This document shows, one piece after another, positions 36,901 through 48,062 of a stretch of DNA of 64,000 nucleotides. How positions within the stretch are numbered: position 1 is the first letter of the stretch; every line of letters begins with the position of its first letter. The notes beneath the pieces are model-generated. The model saw only the letters and a list, made by a program, of their open reading frames with translations, ran no database searches and was not told the DNA's origin. This DNA is from Mytilisepta virgata (Eukaryota; Mollusca; Bivalvia; Mytilida; Mytilidae), in contig CM051512.1 of the NCBI GenBank assembly GCA_028015205.1, positions 9,794,255-9,858,254 of the forward strand, written 5' to 3'. The position numbers and the translations under genes were made by a program.

Positions 36901-39900
36901 AATATCTCCTTTTATATCATATACTACAGAGTTCCTGTCGGTCTCATTCAGCAAGACTCGCAGAAGTATACAGTCCTGAAGTGGGAAATTTTCTTGGGAC
37001 GATGGCAAAGACGTTTGGGAAAAGGTTTCTGATTATATCTTTGTACCCGTGCTTCCAATAAGTAACGATAACTCTGGAAATATAATTTCGTTTATTTCTC
37101 AGTTTCACTTATTTCAAAAGAATAAACAAAGGGTATGTGTAATATGTATTAGGAAATTGACCTCAAATATTCAAAAAATTCGTTCAATATTCCTGAAAAA
37201 AAGTGACTGAGAAGCCCCATGAAGAGTAATTTCTCTAGATCCGAATGAACCTTTTTTATCAGTGAAATAAGAACAAAACTATGGCCTCTGTCCCGTGTTA
37301 TCGGTTGTGTACTGTGGTATATATCGGCAAAAGAACACAGAAGTTGCAAAACTGTCGAAAAGTCAGTCTTATAGAAATCCGAAGGCAAGCAGTCGAAAAA
37401 AATCGTGTGCATAACAGACAAATACAAATCTACATATATAACAACACTATTAAAAAAAATAAAAACTAAACATAGTTAGAACAAGACAGCACAGAAACTA
37501 CAGTACTAGCAATGTGAATTTCCACTAAAGACCTGAATCAACAACACGTGCTCCGGAAGGTATCTCGTTCCGTTAACTGCCTCGCTATATAGTCGAATGT
37601 CACATTGATAATCATGTGTATTATGAGTAAATATATGGTATATTAGTATCCTTATGGTACAAATAAATGGTAGAAATTAGAAAACAGATATTTATGTTAA
37701 TAAGGGGGGGGGGTCTATGAAGGGCCCAAGACAGGGTCCTGTCCTCAAGCACCTATGCCCACATATATAAATTTGTTGGCTCCTTAAAATAATTTTCAGT
37801 TCCGATATTTATTTTTTATCCCACAATATTTATAGTATAACTATATTTTATATTCTAAAATTTTGATGATAGTAAAAAACTTGTTTTTGAAGATTTTACC
37901 TAGGTGGGCGTGATGATGTCATAGAAAATGAGTGGAAATGGGAGTCAACATCAGAAGACTTTACTTATACAAACTGGGCTCCGGGAGAACCTAGCCATAC
38001 ATACCATGGTCATGAAGAAGATTGTTTAGAGATAAATCTAAGCTGGCATTGGAATGATCAGGATTGTCGTCAATCTATAAATTACATTTGCGAGATGAGG
38101 TATGAGTGTCGTATATCTTGCACAGTTCTTTCTTATAAAAGATGGTTTTGTTTGTTTTGGCATTTGGATCTAACTCATTTTTGGGATGTTTCGTCTTCAA
38201 ACTGTAACAAATAAGATAACAGGAAAGGTAAACAATGACAATCAATCAATAAACGCTACCCAACAGGCATAACAGAGCATGATTTGTCTCCAAAAATTAA
38301 TTACAGCATCAAACGAGTATCGAATCCAGAACCTTTGGTTCAGTAGTCCATCGCTTTACCAACTGAGCTAAAACCAGCTAATAGAGGGTGGTAATAAACC
38401 TGTTACGGTCACAGGTGCTTGAGGACAGGACCCTGTCTTGGGTCCCTCATAAGGATACTAATATACCATATATTTACTCATAATAAACATGTTTACTATC
38501 AATGTGACATTCGACTATATAGCGAAGCGGAATGTTGCTAACTTCCATCTACGGAATTGGGGCTCAGGTTAGGGAAAAGGGTTTTAAAGTGTTATAAAAT
38601 AACATTTACCGGTTAAAACGACTTCTCGCTGTCTACTGATGATAATCCTCTTTCCTGACCTGTGCCCCAATTCCGTACATATAAGTTGGCAACCTTCCGC
38701 TTCGTTATATAGTCGAATGTCACATTGATAGTAAACATGTTTATTATGAGTAAATATATGGTATATTAATTTCCTTATGGTACAAATAAATGGTAAAAAT
38801 CACAGGTACAGGACCCCATATGGTACCCCTATGATACCGGTCACCCTATGAAAAAAAAATTGCGATTTTTTAGATATTTTTCTCTGGGAATTCACATGGA
38901 TATTACTATCAAGCCGTATTTTCTATCCACAGCGGGTTACTTATATGTATAAAGCGAGAAGGTAACCGGTAACAGTTAATAGCGAAAGTTCTGAGGAAAT
39001 ATCTTAACTTGCGCCAAATATTTCCCGGAGTTTTTACTCGGAACTTTCGTTATTTACCGTTGCCGCTATAACACAGATGGCGCTAGTATTGTCATTTCCG
39101 TTGCTTCTACTTGTTCATATCAATATTTCGACCAAAAGTTGTAAATCGCGTGTGAGAAATGGTTAGTAACAGGACTGTAAACAATTCAATATGACTACTT
39201 ATCTCCACATTCATGTAGGAAAATCTATTGGGAGTCGAAAGACGTGCATGCAATAAATGGTAGAACCTTTTTATTATAAATTATTGGAAATTGTCCCATT
39301 AGATACCTCGATGTAAACAAACCGGAGTGACTTACCTTCTCGCTTTATACATATAAGTAACCTTCTGTTGATAAAAAATACGGCTTGATAGTAATATCCA
39401 TGTGAATTCCAAGAGAAAATAACTAAAAAATCGCAATTTATTTTTTCATAGGGGGACCGGTATCATAGGGATACCATATGGGGTCCTGTCCACGAGTACC
39501 TGAGGTAAAAATGAGAAAACAGATATTTATGCTAATAAGGGGGGGATGAAGGGCCCAAGATAGGGCCCTGTCCTCAAGCACATGTGGTTACGGCTCTATA
39601 ACTTCTATCGTCCAGAAGGGAATCTTGTTACAAAACAATTCAGTCCTGAGTAGGATTAATGAGTTGTAGTTCGATAGAATATGAAAATTTATAGGTTCAA
39701 GAATTTTCCGGATAATTTATAACGGGGTTGATATGAAAAGGTGTCGATAGCGCCGACGAAACCCTTCACCAGAACCGAATCCCAAATTACAGACATTGAA
39801 ATCACTCATATTTCATTTATTTTAGTAGTTTGGTGAAATTCAGTTCGTTATTTTCTCATGTTAAAACACAGAGGTTAACTTCTCATTCGTGTAGTTTCGG

Positions 39901-40270
39901 AGTAACAACGAATTAAAACCAAGAAATATAATGAATCCGCAATAATGAAAAAAACATCATGTTTAATTTTATTTGTTTTTATATTATATCTATGTTTTAC
40001 TATTTATTCTAATTTCAAGATATCTCATATCATATATAAAATATCCCATGTAATATATAAGATATCTTATATTATATAAGATATCTCATATAAGATATCT
40101 TATAAAGTTTATAAGATATCTTGAAGTTAGAATAAATAGTAAAACGGCTTGCCATATATATCTGTTAATCCAGAGCTAATCAGCACTTCACGACTTTAAA
40201 CTGCATGTAACACTTATCTTTTTTTTCCAGAGCTGATGAACAGTTCCAGAACTTTTTAGGTCGCAAGTAA
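33992..40270 (+). CDS. Secreted C-type lectin domain protein, five exons
   Basis: Coding exons 33,992-34,040; 35,419-35,513; 36,930-37,024; 37,893-38,099; 40,231-40,270, with closing phases (486 nt, 161 aa). Residues 1-16 (MLTKARIFCIFILSLF) form a short signal peptide. The rest is one long-form CTLD. It starts with CQDGWIHYRNSC and has six cysteines at 23, 34, 51, 124, 138 and 146, as expected for three disulfides. YLGGRDD stands at the WIG position. GEPS at 111-114 replaces the EPN (mannose) or QPD (galactose) sugar motif, and WND at 133-135 is the conserved calcium-site part. The domain ends YICE. Such proteins bind sugars in the haemolymph or mucus of bivalves and serve immunity or feeding; that role is inferred. 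The exon 3 donor is weak (GTTTCT) but the phase fits. AATAAA lies at 40,291. Confidence 0.88.
34075..34612 (+). repeat. Direct repeat in lectin intron 1 (copy 1)
   Basis: About 535 bp, from TAGGCTTTTTACTTGACG to AAGTAGAAAGGCTA. It is nearly identical to 35,520-36,069 in the next intron. The two copies flank lectin exon 2. The left end has CTTGAC and GTCAAG in inverted order. Either a transposable element inserted twice or a tandem duplication. Confidence 0.9.
35085..35300 (+). repeat. Interspersed GGATCAAATTTGAA-family repeat, copy 3
   Basis: Shares AGGCAGGACCAGGATTT, AAGACAGGATCACTTTAGG, CAGGTCCTGTGTCAATCAGG, GCAATAGCGGCCG and CAAATGGTTGCTCCCTAAG with the copies at 14.9 and 20.9 kb. It ends 119 bases before lectin exon 2. 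Confidence 0.75.
35520..36069 (+). repeat. Direct repeat in lectin intron 2 (copy 2)
   Basis: Near-identical to 34,075-34,612. It starts only seven bases after the exon 2 donor (GTAAAT at 35,514). A 74-codon ORF across it is also present in broken form in copy 1 and resembles no known protein. Confidence 0.9.
36108..36852 (+). repeat. Local duplication in lectin intron 2
   Basis: Segment 36,108-36,312 is repeated at about 36,600-36,852. Shared text includes AATCTTGAAAATCGTCACAT, GTAATAACAGGTAATGGG, CACCAATTTTCGTGGTTT and CCTTAACTAGCAATTCTAG. The second copy has an extra internal duplication of the GTCACATATACTTTTTATA section. Confidence 0.85.
37560..37760. repeat. Solo arm of the lectin-intron foldback family
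   Basis: CTCGCTATATAGTCGAATGTC, ATTATGAGTAAATATATGG, TCCTTATGGTACAAATAAATG and CAGGGTCCTGTCCTCAAGCAC match, in the same order, parts of the elements at 38,410-39,597. It lies in lectin intron 3. Confidence 0.8.
38296..38385 (-). ncRNA. tRNA-like (SINE head or pseudo-tRNA)
   Basis: Read on the minus strand it has TAGCTCAGTTGGTAAAGCG, a near-perfect box A and D arm, and about 40 bases on a weak box B, GGATTCGATACTC. The T-arm stem does not pair well and no clean acceptor stem is seen. It is probably a tRNA-derived SINE fragment or pseudogene and not a working tRNA. Confidence 0.45.
38410..39597. mobile_element. Outer inverted-repeat element in lectin intron 4
   Basis: The left end CACAGGTGCTTGAGGACAGG pairs with the right end CCTGTCCTCAAGCACATGTG, giving a 1.19-kb element. 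Inside the left part is a palindrome at 38,450-38,785 whose arms meet over ACGGAATTGGGGC and GCCCCAATTCCGT. A second complete inverted-repeat element (38,803-39,512) is nested in it. No coding capacity was seen. Confidence 0.8.
38803..39512. mobile_element. Inner nested inverted-repeat element
   Basis: The left end CAGGTACAGGACCCCATATG and right end CATATGGGGTCCTGTCC, then a short spacer and GTACCTG, are inverted repeats. They extend inwards through GATACCGGTC/GACCGGTATC, AAAATTGCGATTTTTTAG/CTAAAAAATCGCAATTT, and CATGGATATTACTATCAAGC with its complement. Total arm length is about 150-170 bp. Confidence 0.85.
39994..40145. repeat. AT-rich palindrome in lectin intron 4
   Basis: GTTTTACTATTTATTCTAA at the left pairs with TTAGAATAAATAGTAAAAC at the right. 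The centre is made of AAGATATCTTATA variants. It ends 86 bases before the last lectin exon. Confidence 0.85.
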
Positions 40271-40290
40271 CCAAGCTTGTTAACATATTC

Positions 40291-40296
40291 AATAAA
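40291..40296 (+). terminator. Polyadenylation signal of the lectin gene
   Basis: AATAAA 21 bases after the TAA stop at 40,268-40,270. Confidence 0.65.
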
Positions 40297-40440
40297 TATA
40301 TTTACAAAAAGCAGATTATGTTTTTTTTTTATTATTTTAAATTATATTTACTAAACAAAATTAACTGTTATCAGGAATTGTTAGATTTGCTATTTTGTAA
40401 AGGTTAAAATAATTAATATTTTAACCATGTATGTCCACAT

Positions 40441-40640
40441 GTAGTTCTTCGTCCTCCAAAGTCAGGGTTTTGTATCCACATTAGTTCTTCGTCCTCCAAA
40501 GTCAGGGTTTTGTATCCACATTAGTTCTTCGTCCTCCAAAGTCAGGGTTTTGTATCCACATTAGTTCTTCGTCCTCCAAAGTCAGGGTTTTGTATCCACA
40601 TTAGTTCTTCGTCCTCCAAAGTCAGGGTTTTGTATCCACA
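40441..40640. repeat. 40-bp minisatellite, 5 copies
   Basis: Five near-identical units of exactly 40 bp; TTAGTTCTTCGTCCTCCAAA starts at 40,481, 40,521, 40,561 and 40,601, and the first unit (40,441) begins GTAG. It lies 170 bases after the lectin stop codon and abuts the foldback at 40,641. Confidence 0.97.
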
Positions 40641-40827
40641 TTCGTTCCTACAAAACACTCATTCATATTTAGCGGGTCGAACATATCGCCACCTGGTTTG
40701 TGACCTAGAAAATTCTACCTACGACGCAAATGGATTCTCTTTTGACCTTGAGAAGTAACCAATGAAAATCGTTCACTTCCGACCCGTAACATATGATTGA
40801 CTGTTGTCATGGTTTTGTAGGAACGAA
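40641..40827. repeat. Foldback element next to the minisatellite
   Basis: TTCGTTCCTACAAAAC at the left is the exact complement of GTTTTGTAGGAACGAA at the right. Inside, GCGGGTCG and CGACCCG-type text also pairs loosely. About 187 bp, non-coding. Confidence 0.75.
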
Positions 40828-41029
40828 CGTAGGTACAACCTTGATATGGAGGATGGTTTTGTAGTTCTTATAAGTACAATTTGTGAAATTAGAAAACGAA
40901 TCACAAAAATCAAAATATTTCGGAAATGTAACAAAATATACAAAAAAAGTCCGGTCAAGAAGGTGCTCACATTTTTTCTAACAACCCAGAAATAAAAAAA
41001 TAAAGAACTTAATTGTTGTGGTTTACGCT

Positions 41030-41366
41030 CCATGTATGAAACATAATTTCATTTTTCTACTGTAAATTTATCACACGCTTTTTGTTTAATGTTCAGATGA
41101 GACTTAGTATAGGTTCTCTCACTAATGGCAAGACAGTGGTGGAAGGAGTGACCGTGGGACATTTTGTATGTGTATATTCAACTTTTGAAAATTATATCAG
41201 CCCTTGGAAAAGCTCAAATTTATTTTATCCACTGCTGGTGAACTTTTGTCTTTAAAAAGCAATATCTAGGGTTGCGAAAATGATTCCTCGCCGGACAAGA
41301 GTTCTCCGCAATACTGCCTTTTTCTATATTAACTTTTACTGACTAGAAACTGTTTCTGTACTGTAT
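41030..41366. other. Intergenic DNA
   Basis: No gene or repeat family recognised. Confidence 0.4.
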
Positions 41367-41925
41367 AAAAATAACAATCCAAAGATACTAATATTAGATA
41401 TAGTAAATTTATGAGTTACCTCTCATCAGCAGCATTAAAACCGAAACATTTGGAAGACCAAAAACCAAACTTATATTAAACAAGAAGTACTCAACCAAAA
41501 ATACCGAAATAGGAAGCCAAATTTCAGCTAAGGAGATCTACCATATGCAATACAAGGAATGAACCCTTAGTATTTCTATTATTTTTAAATTTTACTGGTA
41601 ATTTCTATAACAAATTAATTAATAATCATATCAGACAAGTCTGACGACTGGGTTGGCAAATACCCTCGGGGACCTAGGGTCTACCAGCAGAGGCATCATC
41701 CTAGGAGTTTCAAAATAACAATCCAAAGATACTAATATTAGATATAGTAAATTTATACTATGCTGTATACGACGCATTTCAAGGAGTTGCCTCTCCTCAG
41801 CAGCATTAAAACCGAAACATTTGGAAGACCAAAAACCAAACTTATATTAAACAAGAAGTACTCAACCAAAAATACCGAAATAGGAATCCAAATTTCAGCT
41901 AAGGATATCTACCATAAATTGTATA
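41367..41925 (+). repeat. Tandem duplication of a ~200-bp segment
   Basis: Segments 41,367-41,545 and 41,711-41,920 share AAATAACAATCCAAAGATAC, TAATATTAGATATAGTAAAT, CATTTGGAAGACCAAAAACC, AGAAGTACTCAACCAAAAAT and AAATTTCAGCTAAGGA. The second copy has about 35 extra bases (CTATGCTGTATACGACGC). Product, if any, unknown. Confidence 0.85.
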
Positions 41926-42754
41926 TAATTTGTTAATGTGTCTATTATTATTATTGTTTTGTATTTGCGTGACCCACATGGGTTGTAAAATGCAAATAAA
42001 GATGTATATTTAGCGTAAAATAACTTTAGAGCAAGCAAATGCTTCAAACTCAGGTAAAACATTACCTATGAGAATCTGCCTCTACTGCATATTCCCTTCT
42101 GTTTGCAACGTTTAATGTGCACGGATGCAAATAGATATATTATAGTTTTGTAAACATTGGCAAGATGCCATATAAATATCTAATAGCACGTTATCTGATA
42201 TTTGTTGTTAAATTATGATTACGTAAAACGGGATATGGTTAACAAATCTATGACAGAAAATCCACACATGTAAACAGATACACTTCACCAGTAGTTTTTC
42301 CTTTTTTCTGCAATATAAACACACTACTTCAGTTCCCCTAGATTCTTCATTATAGTGGGGCATTTTGAAGTCAAAGTTGGGTGCTATTGTCATAAAAAAT
42401 TCAGTCATTTCCTAAACGCCTCTTCCTCATAAAACCATTTTATTGGTCCTTGAATTATTTAACATACTACAGTACCCTAGTTCTATAATATAAAACTTTA
42501 CATTTAATGTTTATTTTACGGGTTTTTATTTGGATATTTTCATTTTTCGTTTTCTGTCAAAATGCGAATAACAACAAAAAAATGAAAAAGTTCAAATGAA
42601 AACGTCGATTATGAAGGTGAAATGAGAGGTTTTATGTAATTGAACTAGACAGTACCTGTGGTAAAATCAGAATATTTTAAAGCCACCGTGAAATAGGACA
42701 GTTTCTGCGACATTTTGAAATACCACAACATAGGTATGCAGACACGAAGACGCC
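41926..42754. other. Intergenic DNA
   Basis: No gene or clear repeat recognised; AT-rich with short spurious ORFs. Confidence 0.45.
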
Positions 42755-44027
42755 GTTAAACAACGCAAGTTATATGGGTCATTTTCAAAAAAAGTCCATT
42801 TTCCTGTCCACCTATGTTAAAAAAATATTCAGACATAATGGCATTATTTTTTTGTGTTTAACCAAAAGTTCGCAATTTTTTCAAACTGGCACATCTACAA
42901 TGAGAACGATTTTCTCCTTGCAATCCAAAAAAAAATTGATTTTGAGGCTCAATATTGAGCAATTTGCGAGTGTCCGGACTAAGAGAACCATGTTTGCACA
43001 TTATTTTTCAATGATTTTTTGTATGTTTTCAAATCGGCAAAATTATTTTTTTGAATAGCATATAATTGAATTTTAACAAGAAAGTAAAGTCTTGAAGATA
43101 TTTATATATATGCTCATAAAAAATTAAATTATGCTGGCGTCCATGGAATGCATGTCTGTCCTGTTACCGGTGCAAAATTTGCAGAGCAATAATTGTTGCC
43201 TGCATATACGAATATCTTCTATGATGAAATCAAAAGTACACAAGTTTTCCAAATTACAACCAAAACAATAGAACGTTAGAAGAAACGGAGGCGAAGTTAT
43301 AACCAGAAAAGTAAGTCAAACTGATAGCGTACCCTTTTAAAATGTCTATCATGTTACCAACAAATTTATACATTACTACACCCATACGTTCTCAAAAGGG
43401 TCACCAACTGTTTGGAAACAAAGAACGCTAACTGAAAAAACCATACAGCGATGTAAGTGGAGCTGTTGTTTCGAAATATACTCAATAAACATATAATTTT
43501 GTCCATCCTGTTACTGTCTATCCTGTTACCTTGAATAAAGTAACAGGATAGACAGTTTAAGTATTAGAATAAACAACTATGTATCTTTAGACCTGATGAA
43601 ATACTTGAAAATGAAATGAAACATTTGATATTCCACATATCTTTAAGAAAAAACAAACAATTACGCAAGGTGAGTTGTTGTTTTGCAATAGAATCAATAA
43701 ACATATAATTTTGTCTATCCTGTTACTGTCTGTCCTGTTACCCCAACTTGGTAACAGGATAGACAAATATGTATATGTAAACCTTCGATGTCCGTTCCTG
43801 TTACCATAGAAAAAAAGCGTTTTACTAAAATTATACGTAATCAAAGAACTAAGTGTTGGATTGATTCAAAAGTCCAATATAAGCCGAATATAAGGAAGTG
43901 CTTCGGTTGGTTTTGCGTTGATTGTAGCAATTTTTGCAGCATTTGAAAATGTATTTTTAGACAGTTTTTTCAGGACACAATATTAAGTGATATTTTTATC
44001 CCGTTAATGCAAAGAAATTAAATATTT

Positions 44028-44230
44028 AGGTCTTTCCACTTTCCGTGGAAAGACCTTTTGCTTTTGTTCTGATTATTAGGTCTTTCCACTTTCCGTGGAA
44101 AGACCTTTTGCTTTTGTTCTGATTATTAGGTCTTTCCACTTTCCGTGGAAAGACCTTTTGCTTTTGTTCTGATTATTTTTTTAGGTCTTTCCACTTTCCG
44201 TGGAAAGACCTTTTGCTTTTGTTCTGATTA
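44028..44230. repeat. 50-bp hairpin repeats at the array's left edge
   Basis: Four tandem units at 44,028, 44,078, 44,128 and 44,183. Each contains a perfect hairpin, GGTCTTTCCAC and GTGGAAAGACC around TTTCC, followed by TTTTGCTTTTGTTCTGATTA. Two more units stand at 49,804 and 49,853. They look like the left terminus of the large elements, tandemly amplified. Confidence 0.9.
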
Positions 44231-46133
44231 TTTTTTTTTTTTTTTTTTTTTTTTTTTCTTCTGCCGTCTAGGATGTTTTTTTGTTACTTGACATATCGAA
44301 AGGATTTTTGGCCCATGATATCGTACAGTGATTGCGATTTCACCATTAACCCTGTGTAACCGAACACTTTTTTTTATAGGAGTTATCTCCCCGCGTCCTC
44401 CTTTTCTTGTTATCTTTATTTCTCTGTAACCGTAAAAGATATTGACCTAAAATCTTTTGCAATGTCTTCAGTGTATCTGTGCGCAACTTTGTTCTATTTG
44501 GTCGGAAAGGAACTGACAACATTACATAGGAGTTATTTCCCTTCAAACGACTTTCACTTTTGGTGTATCATACAAATTGTTATTTAGAGTTGAGATATCA
44601 ACATGAAACTTTGTATTTAGGGTCCATGACCCCTAACAGGTAAAATGAGGTCAAGGTCAAAGGTCAAGGTCAAGTTCTAAATTTTGACTTTTGCTTGTTA
44701 TCGCTTCTCCTCTGAAACGGTAAAAGATAGCTGATAAAATGTAATGGAGAAAATGTTAAGGATGTTGAGACCTAGCTTTGTTATATTTGCATAAAAGTTG
44801 TATGACGTCATTTTATAGGCGTAATTGCCTCCAGAACGTTTAAATTTTCGGTTTTTCGTTTATTTCTCAACAATGGTACATGATAAAGGCATGGGGTCTT
44901 TTGTTCTGACATCAAGGATTGATAACCTTCAAATTGGCATCAAGGTCAAAGGTCAAGGTCAAGTTCTAAATTTTGACTTTTGCTTGTTATCGCTTCTCCT
45001 CTGAAACGGTAAAAGATAGCTGATAAAATGTAATGGAGAAAATGTTAAGGACGTTGAGACCTAGCTTTGTTACATTTGCATAAAAGTTGTATGACGTCAT
45101 TTTATAGGCGTAATTGCCCCTAAAACGTTTAATTTTTCGGTTTTTCGTTTAATTCTCAACAATGGTACATGATAAAGGCATGGGGTCTTTTGTTTTAACA
45201 TCAAGGATTGATAACCTTCAAATTGGCATCAAAGTCAAAGGTCAAGGTCAAGTTCTATTATTTGACATTTGCTTGTTATCACTACTCCTCTGAAATGGTT
45301 GTGGATAGCCAAGGAAATGTTATGGTTGAAATGTTTAGGACATTGATGCGCAACTTTGTTACATTTGAGTTAAAGTTGTATGACGTCATATTTTGGGAGT
45401 AATTGCGCTTAGAACGTTCAAACTTAAGGTTTTTCGTTTATAACTTGACGATGGTACATAATAATGGCATGGGGTCTTCTGCAATGACCTCAGCGACCAA
45501 TGACCTTGAAAAAGATCACAAGGTCAAAGGTCAAGGTCATGACCTTTATTACGTATTTTGCATTTTTTCATACTTTATAAGGTTTTTTTTCAGATTTTTA
45601 AAGCAATTAAAGTTATTGAAAGCGTGAAATTCAGGCACTACTTTTGATGACGTCATTTCTGGCAACGTTATCATTTCTGTAGACGTTTTTAGACGTTTTG
45701 AATATATTGGAATGTTAATTAACGTGACAATGTTATAGCCCATGAAAACGTCTAGAATAGTCAATTTATAAAGTCACATTAATGACGTTTTTGATGTTTA
45801 TAGTGCAAAACAGTATAATTCATCACAAACATTTAGTTAACCAGAAATAAACATTTTTCTTAGTTATTCAAACTAGGAGTCCATATATTTTTTTAACAAT
45901 TGTGAAATTACCTATCATATCAAACCAGAAGTGATATTTGTAATACGGGAAGTAGCATAATACCTCCCTTATTTCAATCAATAGTACATAGAACCATATA
46001 TTTTTGCAATCGCTGAAAGCTTAGCTATGCTCTAAAACCAACAATTACATTTTAAACCTCATTTTTGTTATCAACAAATCTGCAATCGAGGTGGAAAGAC
46101 CTTCAATTGTTCTCTGAACAATTGGTTTTTAAT
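44231..46133 (+). mobile_element. Large modular element, copy A
   Basis: From a poly-T run and CTTCTGCCGTCTAGGATG to GGTGGAAAGACCTTCAATTG, a hairpin (CAATTGTTC/GAACAATTG) and TTTTTAAT. It has four modules of about 290 bp. Each holds a cluster of AGGTCA half-sites (near 44,648, 44,943, 45,232, 45,520) and a TGACGTCA palindrome (44,803, 45,092, 45,381, 45,648). No credible protein; class unknown. The ends AGGTCTTTCCAC and GTGGAAAGACCT are mutually inverted. Confidence 0.8.
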
Positions 46134-48029
46134 TTTTTTTTTTTTTTTTTTTTTTTCTTCTGCCGTCTAGGATGTTTTTTTGTTACTTGACATATCGAAA
46201 GGATTTTTGGCCCATGATATCGTACAGTGATTGCGATTTCACCATTAACCCTGTGTAACCGAACACTTTTTTTTATAGGAGTTATCTCCCCGCGTCCTCC
46301 TTTTCTTGTTATCTTTATTTCTCTGTAACCGTAAAAGATATTGACCTAAAATCTTTTGCAATGTCTTCAGTGTATCTGTGCGCAACTTTGTTCTATTTGG
46401 TCGGAAAGGAACTGACAACATTACATAGGAGTTATTTCCCTTCAAACGACTTTCACTTTTGGTGTATCATACAAATTGTTATTTAGAGTTGAGATATCAA
46501 CATGAAACTTTGTATTTAGGGTCCATGACCCCTAACAGGTAAAATGAGGTCAAGGTCAAAGGTCAAGGTCAAGTTCTAAATTTTGACTTTTGCTTGTTAT
46601 CGCTTCTCCTCTGAAACGGTAAAAGATAGCTGATAAAATGTAATGGAGAAAATGTTAAGGATGTTGAGACCTAGCTTTGTTATATTTGCATAAAAGTTGT
46701 ATGACGTCATTTTATAGGCGTAATTGCCTCCAGAACGTTTAAATTTTCGGTTTTTCGTTTATTTCTCAACAATGGTACATGATAAAGGCATGGGGTCTTT
46801 TGTTCTGACATCAAGGATTGATAACCTTCAAATTGGCATCAAGGTCAAAGGTCAAGGTCAAGTTCTAAATTTTGACTTTTGCTTGTTATCGCTTCTCCTC
46901 TGAAACGGTAAAAGATAGCTGATAAAATGTAATGGAGAAAATGTTAAGGACGTTGAGACCTAGCTTTGTTACATTTGCATAAAAGTTGTATGACGTCATT
47001 TTATAGGCGTAATTGCCCCTAAAACGTTTAATTTTTCGGTTTTTCGTTTAATTCTCAACAATGGTACATGATAAAGGCATGGGGTCTTTTGTTTTAACAT
47101 CAAGGATTGATAACCTTCAAATTGGCATCAAAGTCAAAGGTCAAGGTCAAGTTCTATTATTTGACATTTGCTTGTTATCACTACTCCTCTGAAATGGTTG
47201 TGGATAGCCAAGGAAATGTTATGGTTGAAATGTTTAGGACATTGATGCGCAACTTTGTTACATTTGAGTTAAAGTTGTATGACGTCATATTTTGGGAGTA
47301 ATTGCGCTTAGAACGTTCAAACTTAAGGTTTTTCGTTTATAACTTGACGATGGTACATAATAATGGCATGGGGTCTTCTGCAATGACCTCAGCGACCAAT
47401 GACCTTGAAAAAGATCACAAGGTCAAAGGTCAAGGTCATGACCTTTATTACGTATTTTGCATTTTTTCATACTTTATAAGGTTTTTTTTCAGATTTTTAA
47501 AGCAATTAAAGTTATTGAAAGCGTGAAATTCAGGCACTACTTTTGATGACGTCATTTCTGGCAACGTTATCATTTCTGTAGACGTTTTTAGACGTTTTGA
47601 ATATATTGGAATGTTAATTAACGTGACAATGTTATAGCCCATGAAAACGTCTAGAATAGTCAATTTATAAAGTCACATTAATGACGTTTTTGATGTTTAT
47701 AGTGCAAAACAGTATAATTCATCACAAACATTTAGTTAACCAGAAATAAACATTTTTCTTAGTTATTCAAACTAGGAGTCCATATATTTTTTTAACAATT
47801 GTGAAATTACCTATCATATCAAACCAGAAGTGATATTTGTAATACGGGAAGTAGCATAATACCTCCCTTATTTCAATCAATAGTACATAGAACCATATAT
47901 TTTTGCAATCGCTGAAAGCTTAGCTATGCTCTAAAACCAACAATTACATTTTAAACCTCATTTTTGTTATCAACAAATCTGCAATCGAGGTGGAAAGACC
48001 TTCAATTGTTCTCTGAACAATTGGTTTTT

Positions 48030-48032
<3 letters not shown>
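46134..48032 (+). mobile_element. Large modular element, copy B (identical to A)
   Basis: Appears base-for-base identical to copy A at an offset of 1,899, including all modules and the poly-T start, apart from run length. Either a very recent tandem duplication or an assembly duplicate. Confidence 0.85.

Positions 48033-48062
<30 letters not shown>

Noticed and set aside
37893..37906. Alternative lectin exon 4 acceptor at TTTTACCTAG (exon from 37,906)
   Set aside because: It would need a phase 1 partner, which exon 3 does not supply, and would drop the conserved YLGG residues; the acceptor before 37,893 fits phase 2.
38296..38385. A functional tRNA gene on the minus strand
   Set aside because: Only box A is good; the T arm and acceptor stem do not pair, so it is listed as tRNA-like.
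41630..41665. CAAGTCTGACGACTGGGTTGG resembles ADI1 exon 3 (AAGTCTGACGAATGGGTTAGG at 60,255)
   Set aside because: The likeness ends after about 20 bases and no other ADI1 motif follows; probably chance.
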